Source of the DNA: Azoarcus sp. L1K30 | GTDB taxonomy: Bacteria; Pseudomonadota; Gammaproteobacteria; Burkholderiales; Rhodocyclaceae | Assembly (NCBI RefSeq): GCF_018122735.1 | Contig: NZ_JAGRRD010000001.1 | Location: 557,538-621,537 of the forward strand | DNA: 64,000 nt | Reading direction: 5' to 3' | In this document: piece by piece, positions 52,744-62,019 of the stretch | How the letters are laid out: every line of letters begins with the position of its first letter | Numbering within the stretch: position 1 is the stretch's first letter | Notes under the pieces: model-generated | What the model saw: the letters and a program-made list of their open reading frames with translations, nothing else | What the model was told of the DNA's origin: nothing | Database searches by the model: none | Made by a program: the position numbers and the translations under genes

Positions 52744-53931
52744 ATGGCCCTGATACCCCTTGAAGAACCGACCACCCGTCGCATACCGCCGCACACCTTC
52801 TCTCTGTTCGCGCTCGGGTTCCGGCCCTTGTACCTGCTCGCAGCCGCGCTGGCGGTGGTGGTGATTCCGCTGTGGGTGCTGGTGCTTTCCGGGGTGCTGG
52901 CCATGCCGATCACCGGCATGCTGTGGCATGCCCACGAGATGATCTTTGGTTTCGCCGCGGCGGTGATCGTCGGTTTCCTGTTCACCGCGGGGCGCAACTG
53001 GACGGGGATCGATACCCCCTCCGGTGGACAACTGGCAGCACTTGCCGCGCTATGGCTCGCCGGACGTGTGGCCATGGCAGCGGGAAGCGGGTGGTGGGTA
53101 GCCGCTGTCGATATCGCGTTTCTCACCATCGCAGCAGCGGCGCTGTTGCGGGTACTGCTCAAGGCGCGCAGCTGGCGCAACTATTTCGTCGGCGTGTTGC
53201 CCTGCCTGCTCGGTGTGGCCAATGCGCTCTTTCATCTCGCCGTGAATGGTGTGCTTGCTATCGATCCATTGGTGGGCATCCATGGCGCGCTCGGCTTGAT
53301 CGTAGTACTTGAGATCGTGATCGGGGGGCGGGTGATCCCGATGTTTACCGCCAACTCGATCCGCGGTATCCAGCAGTGGCGCAATGCGCGCTTCGACCTC
53401 GTTGCTGCAGTGGCCGCCGGCGTGGCACTGATGCTGTGGGCGGCTGGTTATTCGGGGTGGGCTGGCGGCGTATCTGCGCTGGCGGCATTGCTCCAGCTGG
53501 CCCGATGGGGTGGATGGAATCCGTGGGCCACACACAGGACCCCGTTGCTGTGGATCCTGCATGTTTCCTATCTGTGGATACCGCTGGGACTCGCGCTGCT
53601 GGCCGCGTCGCAGTGGGGGCTGGTGGCGCGTTCGGCCGGCGTGCATGCGCTGGCGATCGGTGCCACCGGCGGGCTGATCATGGGCATGATTACGCGCACG
53701 TCACTTGGACACACGGGGCGCATGCTGGTGGCCGGAAGGCTGGAAACGTTTGCCTACGCGCTGGTGCAACTGGCAGCGGTGCTGAGGGTGCTGACGGTGG
53801 CCTTCATTCCGGCTGCCGCGATGGCGGGCATTCACGCGGCGGCGATGGCGTGGGTGCTGGCGTTTGCACTCTACCTGTGGCGTTACACGCCTTTCCTGGT
53901 GTACGCGCGGGTGGACGGCAAGGCCGGTTGA
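52744..53931 (+). CDS. nnrS: NnrS family protein (nitric oxide stress)
   Basis: A 395-residue polytopic membrane protein with about 12 membrane segments. FALGFRPLYLLAAALAVV, GMLWHAHEMIFGFAAAVIVG with the conserved His, and RTSLGHTGR near the end are family signatures. NnrS is a heme- and copper-containing protein tied to nitric oxide and nitrite stress in denitrifiers. The FNR/DNR-type box 60-70 bases upstream supports induction at low oxygen or by NO. The start at 52744 is preferred over a GTG at 52717. Confidence 0.93.
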   Translation: MALIPLEEPTTRRIPPHTFSLFALGFRPLYLLAAALAVVVIPLWVLVLSGVLAMPITGMLWHAHEMIFGFAAAVIVGFLFTAGRNWTGIDTPSGGQLAALAALWLAGRVAMAAGSGWWVAAVDIAFLTIAAAALLRVLLKARSWRNYFVGVLPCLLGVANALFHLAVNGVLAIDPLVGIHGALGLIVVLEIVIGGRVIPMFTANSIRGIQQWRNARFDLVAAVAAGVALMLWAAGYSGWAGGVSALAALLQLARWGGWNPWATHRTPLLWILHVSYLWIPLGLALLAASQWGLVARSAGVHALAIGATGGLIMGMITRTSLGHTGRMLVAGRLETFAYALVQLAAVLRVLTVAFIPAAAMAGIHAAAMAWVLAFALYLWRYTPFLVYARVDGKAG

Positions 53932-53949
53932 TACAAGGGCATTCAAGCC

Positions 53950-54474
53950 TCAGGCGTTGGCGCCTTCGAGCGTGACCAGATGACGCTTGAGTCGGTTGAG
54001 GAGCTCGAGGAGCTGCATCTTCTCCGCATGATCGAGGCCGCTGAAAAGTTCGATGACCCAGCCTTCGTGCGACTTGGCCATCTGGCGGAAGGCGCGCTTG
54101 CCGGCAGGGGTGAGGTGAACCGAGTAGGCGCGGCGATCGCGCGGATCGTCGCGGCGTTCGACCAGGCCTTCTTCCACCAGTTTGTCGGTGAGGCCGGTGA
54201 CGTTGCCGCCGGTCACCATCAATCGGCGCGAGAGTTCGCGCATTTTCAGCCCGTCCGGGTTGCGGTCGAGTTGTGCCATGAGGTCGAAGCGCGGCAGGGT
54301 CGAATCGAAGCCGGTACGCAACTGATTGCGCAAGCGTGACTCGACGATGTTGGTGCAGGTCAGCAGCCGCAGCCATACCCGCAGGGCTTCGTGATCGTCA
54401 TCGGTCGCGCGGGTCTCGTGATCGATGGCTTCCGGCGCGTCGCCGGAGTGGATTTCCGAGGAGGATAGCGTCAT
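53950..54474 (-). CDS. MarR-family regulator of the catabolic cluster
   Basis: A 174-residue winged-helix regulator. LSRRLMVTGGNVTGLTDKLVEEG and ERRDDPRDRRAYSVHLTPAG form the recognition helix and wing. MarR proteins of this kind (BadR-like) often control aromatic acid degradation. It is the last gene of the minus-strand cluster, about 100 bases after the hydrolase gene, and converges with nnrS. The effector could be the CoA thioester made by the ligase upstream; that is inference. Confidence 0.9.
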   Translation of the reverse strand: MTLSSSEIHSGDAPEAIDHETRATDDDHEALRVWLRLLTCTNIVESRLRNQLRTGFDSTLPRFDLMAQLDRNPDGLKMRELSRRLMVTGGNVTGLTDKLVEEGLVERRDDPRDRRAYSVHLTPAGKRAFRQMAKSHEGWVIELFSGLDHAEKMQLLELLNRLKRHLVTLEGANA

Positions 54475-54572
54475 GACTGTACCTGCATGATGTGCGTCGA
54501 AAAGGCGGGGCCCTAGGACCTCAATGAGCGCATTCTACTCCTCGGAGGCGGCTAAATCATTCAGTTGTGAAT

Positions 54573-55499
54573 TTATGGTGAAAGCATTTGTTGCAGCCTG
54601 CTTCCGTTGCCGACACTGCGTATCAGCTCGAGCGCTGCCGAGAACAGCGCTGAACCTTCATCCGCAAATGCGTCGCACAGGGTCAGGTGATCCGCCGCAG
54701 GCATCGCCACCTCGCCCTTCCATACGCCTTGCCAGGCGTTCGCGAGCAGCGCCAGCTGGCGGCGGAACTCCGCGCTTTCCCTGCCACCGGCGGCACCGAT
54801 CAGGGGGGCATCCGATGCCGGCCGAAGTCGTACCGGGCTCTGGTCACGAATGCGTGCCGGGTTGAAGTCGAGGTCTGCATGCAACGCTGGCACCGATGCC
54901 AGCGGCTTGAGGTCGACGACAGGGCTGAGCGCAATCCCCGCAGCGAGCAGATCGCGGGGGAGGTCGGCACCGATGGCGGGCCAGTCGGTGGCGAGTGCCA
55001 TGCAGGTGAGCTGGCCACCCGCCGAATGACCCGATACCACGATCCTGGTCGCGTCGACGCCGTATTCCGGTGCGTGGCGATAGAGCCAGGCGATGCTGCG
55101 CCGGGTCTGAGCGGTAATGTCCTCGAGCGTCGTCGCTGGCGCCAGGCCGTAATTCACCACTGCCACGGCGACGCCGTGCGTGAGGTAGGGCGTCGCGATC
55201 CACGAAAAGTCGTCCTTGTGAAGGCGGCGCCAGAATCCACCATGGATGAACACCAGCAAGGGTGCGGGCGTACCGTCGCGCAAGGGGGGCAGGAAGAGAT
55301 CGAGGGTTTCCGCCGCGGACTGGCCATAGCGAAGGTCGCACAGGCCTGGATGCAGGGTGCGGGCAAGCGCAGCGCGTCGGCCCCAGTCGGCAAGGCTGCC
55401 AGCGAAATCCGGTACCCGGCAGCTGACATCGTACTCGCGGGCGAAGTCGGTGCCCTCGGACGGCAACAGGTGCGCCGGCACAGTGTATTCAAACCCCAA
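54573..55499 (-). CDS. Alpha/beta hydrolase, arylformamidase-like
   Basis: A 308-residue hydrolase. The oxyanion loop LVFIHGGFWRRLHKD and nucleophile elbow SGHSAGGQL are clear; the terminal catalytic His is likely in PAADHLTLCDAFAD. The arrangement resembles kynurenine formamidase-type alpha/beta hydrolases, so amide or ester cleavage of an aromatic substrate is plausible. The likely start is a TTG at 55499 inside the end of livF, with GGGAG 8 bases before it; a GTG at 55481 is the alternative. Being in the Liv operon suggests it acts on the imported compound. Confidence 0.8.
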   Translation of the reverse strand: MGFEYTVPAHLLPSEGTDFAREYDVSCRVPDFAGSLADWGRRAALARTLHPGLCDLRYGQSAAETLDLFLPPLRDGTPAPLLVFIHGGFWRRLHKDDFSWIATPYLTHGVAVAVVNYGLAPATTLEDITAQTRRSIAWLYRHAPEYGVDATRIVVSGHSAGGQLTCMALATDWPAIGADLPRDLLAAGIALSPVVDLKPLASVPALHADLDFNPARIRDQSPVRLRPASDAPLIGAAGGRESAEFRRQLALLANAWQGVWKGEVAMPAADHLTLCDAFADEGSALFSAALELIRSVGNGSRLQQMLSP

Positions 55500-56199
55500 G
55501 ATAGCGCTCCCAGAGATCGGGTTCGGCCGCAAGTGCCGTGTTGTCGCCGGCCCAGGGGCTGCGACCTTTCTCGATGAAAGCGTGGCGGTCTGCAATCCGC
55601 ATCAATTCCTCGAGATACTTGTCGATGACCAGGATGGCTTGACCGTCGTGCTTCAGTCTTCCGAGCACGCGCCAGATCTCCTTTCGGATCAGCGGCGAGA
55701 TGCCCTCGGTGGCCTCGTCGAGAATCAGCAGGTGCGGATTGGTCATCAGCGCGCGACCAATCGCGAGCATCTGCTGCTCGCCGCCCGAGAGCTGGTTGCC
55801 CATGTTCTGCGCGCGCTCCTGCAGCCGCGGGAACAAGTGATAGATGCGCTCCAGCGTCCACGGCTCGCGACTGCCGCTGCGGTTGGCGGCGAAGGCGAGC
55901 AGGTTTTCCCTGATCGTGAGATTGGGAAAGATCTGCCTGCCTTCGGGGACCAGTGCAAGGCCCATTTGCGCAATGCGCTCGGTGGGCAGACCGTCGATGC
56001 GTTCGCCCAGGAAACGGATCTCGCCGGACCAGCGCGGCAGCTGGCCGAACACCGCACGCAGGGTGGTGGTCTTGCCCATGCCGTTGCGCCCGAGCAGGGT
56101 GGCGGCCTCGCCTTCACCGATCTCCAGGTTCATGCCGAAGAGCACCTGGCTCTGACCATAGCCGGTTTCGAGGTTTTCGATCGAGAGCAGGCTGCTCAT
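55489..56199 (-). CDS. livF: Liv-type ABC transporter ATP-binding protein LivF
   Basis: A 236-residue ABC ATPase with Walker A LLGRNGMGKTTT, signature LSGGEQQM and Walker B LLILDEATEGISP, all typical of LivF. The ATG overlaps the livG stop (ATGA), and the hydrolase gene starts inside its 3' end. With LivG it powers uptake of the unknown ligand bound by LivK. Confidence 0.95.
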   Translation of the reverse strand: MSSLLSIENLETGYGQSQVLFGMNLEIGEGEAATLLGRNGMGKTTTLRAVFGQLPRWSGEIRFLGERIDGLPTERIAQMGLALVPEGRQIFPNLTIRENLLAFAANRSGSREPWTLERIYHLFPRLQERAQNMGNQLSGGEQQMLAIGRALMTNPHLLILDEATEGISPLIRKEIWRVLGRLKHDGQAILVIDKYLEELMRIADRHAFIEKGRSPWAGDNTALAAEPDLWERYLGV

Positions 56200-56972
56200 T
56201 GCACTTCCTCCACCGATTCTGCTTCGTCGCTGCCCAGATAGGCGGCGATGACCTGCGGGTTGTTGCGGATCTGGTCCGGTGTGCCGGTGGCAATGACGTG
56301 GCCCGCGACCAGCACCGACACCCGGTCGGCGAGGCGGAATACCGCGTCCATGTCGTGTTCGACCAGGATCAGCGTATGGTCGCCGCGAAGGCTGTTGATC
56401 AGCTCGCCCATGCGTGCCGACTCCTCCGGATCGGTGCCGGCCATCGGTTCGTCGAGCAGCAGCAGACGCGGTTTGCACGCCAGGGCCATGCCGAGCTCGA
56501 GTGCGCGTTGGCGCCCGTGGGACAGGGTGCCGACGATCTGTTCCATGACATCGAACAGCCCCACCCGGCGCGCGGCCTCGTCGGCGCCCTCGTCCAGATC
56601 CGACTCGTCGGCCACGGTGCCGAGGAAATCGAAGGAGTGGCCGGTGCGCGCCTGCACTGCGAGGGCCAGGTTTTCGCGCACGGTGAAGCGCGGCAGCAGC
56701 GTGGTGATCTGGAACGAGCGCACGATGCCGCCGGCGACGCGCTTGTGGATGGGCTGGCGGGTGATGTCGCTGCCTTCGAACAGGATGCGTCCCCCGTCCG
56801 ACGCCAGTTCGCCCGACAACTGGGCGAGCAGGGTGGTCTTGCCGGCGCCATTGGGACCGATCAGGGCGTGGACTTCGCCTGCGCTGACTTCGAGCGAGCA
56901 GTCGTCGGTGGCGACCAGCCCGCCAAAGCGCTTGACCAGCTTGTCCACCTTGAGAATGGTGTGCCTCATCAT
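56196..56972 (-). CDS. livG: Liv-type ABC transporter ATP-binding protein LivG
   Basis: A 258-residue ABC ATPase with Walker A GPNGAGKTTLLAQLSG, signature LSHGRQRALEL (His where most have Gly, usual in Liv systems) and Walker B LLLLDEPMAGTDP. The first ATG overlaps the livM stop; a second ATG follows directly. It pairs with LivF. Confidence 0.95.
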   Translation of the reverse strand: MMRHTILKVDKLVKRFGGLVATDDCSLEVSAGEVHALIGPNGAGKTTLLAQLSGELASDGGRILFEGSDITRQPIHKRVAGGIVRSFQITTLLPRFTVRENLALAVQARTGHSFDFLGTVADESDLDEGADEAARRVGLFDVMEQIVGTLSHGRQRALELGMALACKPRLLLLDEPMAGTDPEESARMGELINSLRGDHTLILVEHDMDAVFRLADRVSVLVAGHVIATGTPDQIRNNPQVIAAYLGSDEAESVEEVQ

Positions 56973-58000
56973 GCCTTCTCCGTGCTTGCCTTGGGGGTGG
57001 CCCGGTCGTTCGCGCCGTATCGGGCGCGCATGCGTTCGCGCAGGCTCATCACACCATTGGGGGCCACCATGACGATGAACAGCAGGAGCAACCCGAGGAT
57101 CAGATTCCAGTGTTCGGTGTGGGTGGAGATGCTCTCCTCGAGCAGGAGGAAAATCGCCGCACCGGTGATTCCGCCCCAGAAATAACCCGAGCCGCCGATG
57201 ATGACCATCACCATCAGCAAACCCGACTGGTGCCAGGTCAGCGTATGTGGGGTCACGCCCAGGCTGAGGTTGGCCAACAGCGCGCCGGCAAGGCCGGCAA
57301 GGCCGCCAGATAGCGTGAAGGCCATCAGCTTGAGGCGATAGACCGGGTAGCCGATTGCCGCCATGCGGCGCTCATTTTCGCGGATGGCCACCAGTGCGCG
57401 GCCGAAGCGCGAGGCCACCAGCCGGTAGAGGAGGACGAAGGCCAGTCCGGCGGTGAACAGCACGAAGTAGTAGAAGGCAAGGTCGCTGTCGATCGACAGG
57501 CCGGGGATCGTCGATCGTGCCGACAGGGGCAGTCCGTCATCGCCGCCGAACTCGGGCAGCGAGATGGCGAGGTAGTAAAACAGCTGGGCGAAGGCGAGGG
57601 TGATCATGATGAAGTACACGCCCCGCGTACGCAGGCTCACCGCGCCGATGATGAAGGCCGCCAGCGCCGCGAACAGCACGGCTGCCGGCACCGCAACCCA
57701 TGAGGCGAGCACGTCGTACTTGGCAAGGATCGCCACGGTATAGCCACCGGTACCGAGAAATGCCGCGTGACCGAGGCTGATCATGCCGCCGTAGCCGAGC
57801 GCCAGGTTCAGCGCGCTGGCGGCCAGGGCCAGGATCAGCACGCGACTGCCGATGCTGATGTAGAAGGGTTCGTCCATGGAGGACATGATGAGTGGGTAGA
57901 TGGCGAGTGCGAGTGCCACCGCAATGGCCGTCCATGCGCCCGGCAGGCCTGCAACGAGCGGGGTTTCCGCGCTGCGACTGGGGCCGAATCTGGTGTTCAT
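56969..58000 (-). CDS. livM: Liv-type ABC transporter permease LivM
   Basis: A 343-residue inner-membrane permease. ALGYGGMISLGHAAFLGTGGY and IRENERRMAAIGYPVYRLKL are family hallmarks. It starts 5 bases after the livH stop. It is distinct from the LivM end at the left edge of the window, so at least two Liv systems are near each other in this genome. Confidence 0.95.
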   Translation of the reverse strand: MNTRFGPSRSAETPLVAGLPGAWTAIAVALALAIYPLIMSSMDEPFYISIGSRVLILALAASALNLALGYGGMISLGHAAFLGTGGYTVAILAKYDVLASWVAVPAAVLFAALAAFIIGAVSLRTRGVYFIMITLAFAQLFYYLAISLPEFGGDDGLPLSARSTIPGLSIDSDLAFYYFVLFTAGLAFVLLYRLVASRFGRALVAIRENERRMAAIGYPVYRLKLMAFTLSGGLAGLAGALLANLSLGVTPHTLTWHQSGLLMVMVIIGGSGYFWGGITGAAIFLLLEESISTHTEHWNLILGLLLLFIVMVAPNGVMSLRERMRARYGANDRATPKASTEKA

Positions 58001-58005
58001 GTGAA

Positions 58006-58926
58006 TTACCCTCTCGCCGGAAACAGGCCCTGGGGCCGGAAGAACAGCACACCCACCATCAGCAGGCTCACCATCATCGACGCCAGCGTGGGGCCGAGCG
58101 TGGCTGCAGTCGAGGAATCGACCACGAGCTTCAGGCCGAAGGTCAGCAGCAGGCGACCGAGGGTGTCGATCATGCCGACCAGCAGCGAACCCACAAGTGC
58201 GCCGCGCATCGAACCAATGCCGCCGATCACGATGACCTCGAAGGCCGGAATCAGGATGGATTCACCCATGCCGACCGAGACCGCGAGCAGCGGACCGAGC
58301 AGCGCGCCGGCAAGTGCGCACAGTGCCGCGCCGAGTGCGAAGACGAAGGTGAACAGCGGCTTGATGCGAACCCCCATCACCGCCGCCATGTCCGGATTGG
58401 AGGCGCCGGCGCGCATCCACATGCCGATTCGGGTGCGGTTCACGAGCAGGTAGAGCCCGAGTGCAACAACCAGCCCTACACCGATGATCAGCATGCGATA
58501 GGCAGGGTAGTAGAGTTCGTCGGTGATCAGCTCGATCGGGCCGGACAGGCTGGCGGGCATGCCGATCATCAGCGGTTGGGCGCCGAAGATGATCTTGATG
58601 GTTTCGTTTGCGATCAGGATCAGGGCAAAGGTGGCGAGTACCTGCGACAGGTGGCTCATGCGCTGCAGGCGCCGATAGAGCACGCGTTCGAGCAGGGCGC
58701 CAATCAGGGCAGTGGAAAGGATGGCCAGCAGCAACGCCGGAAAGAAGCTCTCGAACACCTGATAGAAGGCGGCGGCGAGAAAGGCGCCAATCATGTACAG
58801 CGAACCGTGCGCGAGATTGATGAGATCCATGATGCCGAACACGAGCGTGAGCCCGGCGGCAAGCAGGAAGAGCATCAACCCATACTGCAGGCCGTTCAGG
58901 GCCTGTTCGAGAATCAGATAGAGCAT
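58006..58926 (-). CDS. livH: Liv-type ABC transporter permease LivH
   Basis: A 306-residue inner-membrane permease. GLTLVFGIMDLINLAHGSLYMIGA and AFEVIVIGGIGSMRGALVG are typical of LivH. The ATG at 58926 begins the conserved MLYLILEQALNGLQYG. A 207-base stretch with a hairpin separates it from livK. Confidence 0.95.
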   Translation of the reverse strand: MLYLILEQALNGLQYGLMLFLLAAGLTLVFGIMDLINLAHGSLYMIGAFLAAAFYQVFESFFPALLLAILSTALIGALLERVLYRRLQRMSHLSQVLATFALILIANETIKIIFGAQPLMIGMPASLSGPIELITDELYYPAYRMLIIGVGLVVALGLYLLVNRTRIGMWMRAGASNPDMAAVMGVRIKPLFTFVFALGAALCALAGALLGPLLAVSVGMGESILIPAFEVIVIGGIGSMRGALVGSLLVGMIDTLGRLLLTFGLKLVVDSSTAATLGPTLASMMVSLLMVGVLFFRPQGLFPARG

Positions 58927-59087
58927 GGTATGAGCAGCCTCGGAGGACAATACGAACCCGTCCCCTGCGAACAGGGGGTTTCGTGTGGGTCTGCAACGAC
59001 ATTGCGGCGGCGCCCGACGGCTAACGCATTCCCAAGCCCTCGCGGGCAAGGGAAGGATCAGGCCGTGCTGCCGGCGGTCACCGCCAC

Positions 59088-59121
59088 GGCATCCCGCTGC
59101 CCGGCAAGGCGTCGGGATGCC
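59088..59121 (-). promoter_or_regulatory. Hairpin between livK and livH
   Basis: A 9-bp perfect stem, GGCATCCCG against CGGGATGCC, with a 16-base loop, starting 12 bases after the livK stop. Next to it is GGCGGT-C-ACCGCC (59073-59085). Such structures after a binding-protein gene commonly protect its mRNA so that more binding protein than permease is made. Confidence 0.55.
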
Positions 59122-59133
59122 GCCGACGGGGGA

Positions 59134-60303
59134 TTACATCTTGCAGTCCTGGGCGTAGGCGTCTGCATGCTTCTCCATCACCTTGCCGACGTACTTGTTC
59201 GATACCGTGCCGTCGGCATTCCTGACCACTTCGCGCAGGTAGTAGTCCTGCACCGGATAGTGATTGTTGCCGAAGCGGTACTCGCCCCGCGTCGTGGGGG
59301 CCTTGACGGTTTCGAGCGCCTTGCGCAGTGCGGCCTTGTCCTCGATCTTGCCGCCGACGGCCTTGACCGCGGCGTCCATCAGCATCGCCGTGTCGTACCC
59401 CTGGGAGGCGTACAGCGTGGGCAGGCGGCCGAAGTCTTTCTGGAAGTCGGCAACGAAACGCTTGTTGACCGCGTTATCCATCTCGCGGTACCAGTGCGTG
59501 GTGTTGAATACGCCTTCCATGGCCGGGCCGACTGCCTTGACCACGTCTTCGTCACCGGAGAAGCCGGGTGCGAACAAGGGCGTTTTCTTCAGCATGCCCG
59601 ATTGCGAGTACTGCTTAATGAAGTTGATGCCCATCCCGCCGGGCAGGAAGATGTACAGCGCGTCGGCGCCCGATGCGCGGACCTGGGCAATCTCGGCGGC
59701 ATAGTCGAGCTGGCCGAGCTTGGTGTAGATCTCATCGGCGACTTCGCCCTTGTACAGGCGTTTGAAACCGGTCAGTGCATCCTTGCCCGCGGGGTAATTC
59801 GGGGCCACCAGTGCCACTTTCTTGAAGCCCTTGTCCTGCACGTGCTTGCCCATCGCCTCGTGCAGGTTGTCGTTCTGCCACGCAACGTTGAAGAAATACG
59901 GGTTGCACTCGGCGCCCGCGTACTGGCTGGGGCCGGCGTTGGCGCTGATGTAGAAGGTGTCGGCGGCAAAAAAGGCCGGGCCGACGGCGAGCATGATGTT
60001 GGAGAAGACGACGCCGGTGGCGATGTCGACCTTGTCGCGTTTCAGGAAACGCTCGGCGATCTGCTTGGCCGTTTCCGGGTTCTGCGCGTCGTCGGCGGTA
60101 ATGATGTCGGTCGGGAGTCCGCCGATCTTTCCACCCAGGTGTTTCACCGCGAGCTCGAAGCCGTCGCGGATGTCGATGCCAAGGCCGGCGCCCGGTCCGG
60201 ACAGCGTGGTCATCATGCCGACCTTGATGCTGTCTGCGGCGAGGGCGCTGCCTGCTGCGAGCAGGGTGGCGCAGGCGAGGGCGATGCAGGTCTTCTTCAT
60301 CAT
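59134..60303 (-). CDS. livK: Liv-type ABC transporter periplasmic binding protein
   Basis: A 389-residue periplasmic binding protein with signal peptide MMKKTCIALACATLLAAGSALA. SIKVGMMTTLSGPGAGLGIDIRDGFELAV is the start of a Peripla_BP_6 type I fold. It resembles binding proteins for aromatic acids as much as those for amino acids. The ATG at 60303 has GGAG 9 bases upstream. The cluster context (CoA ligase, hydrolase) favours an aromatic ligand. Confidence 0.93.
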   Translation of the reverse strand: MMKKTCIALACATLLAAGSALAADSIKVGMMTTLSGPGAGLGIDIRDGFELAVKHLGGKIGGLPTDIITADDAQNPETAKQIAERFLKRDKVDIATGVVFSNIMLAVGPAFFAADTFYISANAGPSQYAGAECNPYFFNVAWQNDNLHEAMGKHVQDKGFKKVALVAPNYPAGKDALTGFKRLYKGEVADEIYTKLGQLDYAAEIAQVRASGADALYIFLPGGMGINFIKQYSQSGMLKKTPLFAPGFSGDEDVVKAVGPAMEGVFNTTHWYREMDNAVNKRFVADFQKDFGRLPTLYASQGYDTAMLMDAAVKAVGGKIEDKAALRKALETVKAPTTRGEYRFGNNHYPVQDYYLREVVRNADGTVSNKYVGKVMEKHADAYAQDCKM

Positions 60304-60359
60304 TATGTTTATCTCCAGAGGTAGGACGAACTGCGGCACGATCTTCTCATGACATCAGC

Positions 60360-60394
60360 CCGGCATGCGACCCGTCGTTGACGGGCGATGCCGG
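60360..60394 (-). promoter_or_regulatory. Two-tier hairpin between the CoA ligase and livK
   Basis: CCGGCAT (60360-60366) pairs with ATGCCGG (60388-60394), and CCCGTC pairs with GACGGG inside it, around a GTT loop. It follows the ligase stop by about 18 bases. It could be a partial terminator or an mRNA-processing end that lets livKHMGF be made at a different level. Confidence 0.55.
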
Positions 60395-60411
60395 ACCGGG
60401 TGCGGGATCGC

Positions 60412-62019
60412 TTATTGTTCGGTCTTGAGGCGGAAGCGCTGAAGCTTGCCGGTTTCGGTGCGCGGAAGGCTGGTGACGTACTGGACGGCACGCGGATACT
60501 TGTACGGGGCGACCGTCTGCTTGACGAAATCCTGCAAGGTGGCGGTCATCTCCGGGCTGCCGGTGAAGCCGGGCTTGAGCACGATGAAAGCCTTGATGAT
60601 CTGGCCGCGCTCGGGGTCGGGTACCCCGATCACGCCACACTCCGCGACCGCAGGGTGAGCCAGCAGCGCCCATTCCACCTCTGGGCTGGACACGTTGTAG
60701 CCGGAGGTCACGATGATGTCGTCGATCCGCGCGTGATAGTAGAAGTAGCCGTCCTCGTCCATGTGGAAGGCATCGCCGGGGAGATTCCAGCCATCGCGTA
60801 CGTAGTTTTTCTGGCGTTCATCGTTCAGATAGCGGCAGCCGGTCGGCCCTTTGATCGCCAGTTTTCCGGTTTCGCCCGGTGGCAGCGGATTCATGTCGTC
60901 GTCAACGATCATGCCGCGGTAGCCCGGCAGCAGCTTGCCCAGTGCGCCGGGACGGTAGTCTTCCGGACCTGACGCGATGTAGATGTGGATCATCTCGGTG
61001 CCGCCGATGCCATCGTGAATCTGGATGCCGCTGGCCTCGCGCCATTTGTCGCGGGTATCGGTGGGCAGCGCCTCGCCGGCAGAAACGCATTTCGCCAGCG
61101 ACGAAATGTCGTACTTGTCGACGAGGGTGCTCATCTGTCGGTAGGCGGTGGGCGAGGTGAAGCAGATCGTTGCCTTGTACTGCTCGATGGCCTGCATCAA
61201 GGGTTCAGGGGCGAGCTTTTCCAGCAGCACGGTGCTGGCGCGTGCCCACAGCGGGAAGCACAGCAGGCCGCCAAGGCCAAAGGTGAAGGCCAGCGGCGGG
61301 GTGCCGATGAAGACGTCGTCACGTGTCGGTTTCAGACAATGCCGCGGGAAGACCTCGCACATCGCCATGACATCGCGATGGAAGTGGATCGTGCCCTTGG
61401 GGATGCCGGTGGTGCCGGAGGTGAAGCCGATCAGCGCCGGATCGGTGGCCGCGGTATCGACCGCAGCAAAGGTGTCGGGCTTGTTCGCCATCAGGCGTTC
61501 GAGCTCGCCATCCTGCCCGTACAGCATGACCTGGCGAAGCGTCGGGCTGTGTTCACGGGCCAGCAGCAGTTCTTCGGCCAGGCTGCTGTCACACAGGGCG
61601 TGGCTCACCTGGGCGAGTTCGATGATCTCCTTGAGTTCCTTTGCCCGCAGCAGTGGCATGGTGCCGACCGCGATTGCGCCCGCCTTCCAGACCGCCAGCC
61701 AGCATGCCGCCAGGCGTGGTGTATTCGCCCCGCGCAGCAGCACCCGGTTTCCCGGCACCAGGCCCATGTCCTCGACCAGCACGCGGGCGAGGCGATTGAC
61801 TTCGCGCTGCAGCTGGGCGTAGCACCAGTGGACATCCTTGCCGATGATCGCCGGGTGCTCACCGTCGCCTTCGGCAACGGCACGGTCGAGCAGTTGAACG
61901 GTTGCATTGAGCTGTTCGGGGTATTGCAACTCCGGGCGCTCAAAGATCAGATCGGGCCACTGCTCGACCGGCGGTAAGTGATCGATGACAAAACTGTCCC
62001 GATGCGCACTGCTGCTCAT
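60412..62019 (-). CDS. Aryl-CoA ligase (benzoate/2-aminobenzoate-CoA ligase family)
   Basis: A 535-residue AMP-forming CoA ligase. The P-loop is FTSGTTGIPKGTIHFHRD, the A5 motif GIGGTEMIHIYIASG, the A8 hinge YYHARIDDIIVTSGYNVSSP, and the catalytic Lys is in LPRTETGKLQRFRLK near the end. The sequence is closest in style to benzoate and 2-aminobenzoate-CoA ligases, which activate aromatic acids in Azoarcus and Thauera. An AGGAG site precedes the ATG at 62019. It heads the transporter genes. The exact substrate is unknown. Confidence 0.88.
   Translation of the reverse strand: MSSSAHRDSFVIDHLPPVEQWPDLIFERPELQYPEQLNATVQLLDRAVAEGDGEHPAIIGKDVHWCYAQLQREVNRLARVLVEDMGLVPGNRVLLRGANTPRLAACWLAVWKAGAIAVGTMPLLRAKELKEIIELAQVSHALCDSSLAEELLLAREHSPTLRQVMLYGQDGELERLMANKPDTFAAVDTAATDPALIGFTSGTTGIPKGTIHFHRDVMAMCEVFPRHCLKPTRDDVFIGTPPLAFTFGLGGLLCFPLWARASTVLLEKLAPEPLMQAIEQYKATICFTSPTAYRQMSTLVDKYDISSLAKCVSAGEALPTDTRDKWREASGIQIHDGIGGTEMIHIYIASGPEDYRPGALGKLLPGYRGMIVDDDMNPLPPGETGKLAIKGPTGCRYLNDERQKNYVRDGWNLPGDAFHMDEDGYFYYHARIDDIIVTSGYNVSSPEVEWALLAHPAVAECGVIGVPDPERGQIIKAFIVLKPGFTGSPEMTATLQDFVKQTVAPYKYPRAVQYVTSLPRTETGKLQRFRLKTEQ

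Noticed and set aside
54553..54575. TAAAT-N13-ATTTA as an operator for the MarR at 53950
   Set aside because: The arms are short and it overlaps the hydrolase stop; too weak to list as a site.
57892..60324. An 810-codon open frame on the plus strand
   Set aside because: It is antisense to livM, livH and livK; its composition (Gly/Arg/His/Gln) is that of a shadow frame.
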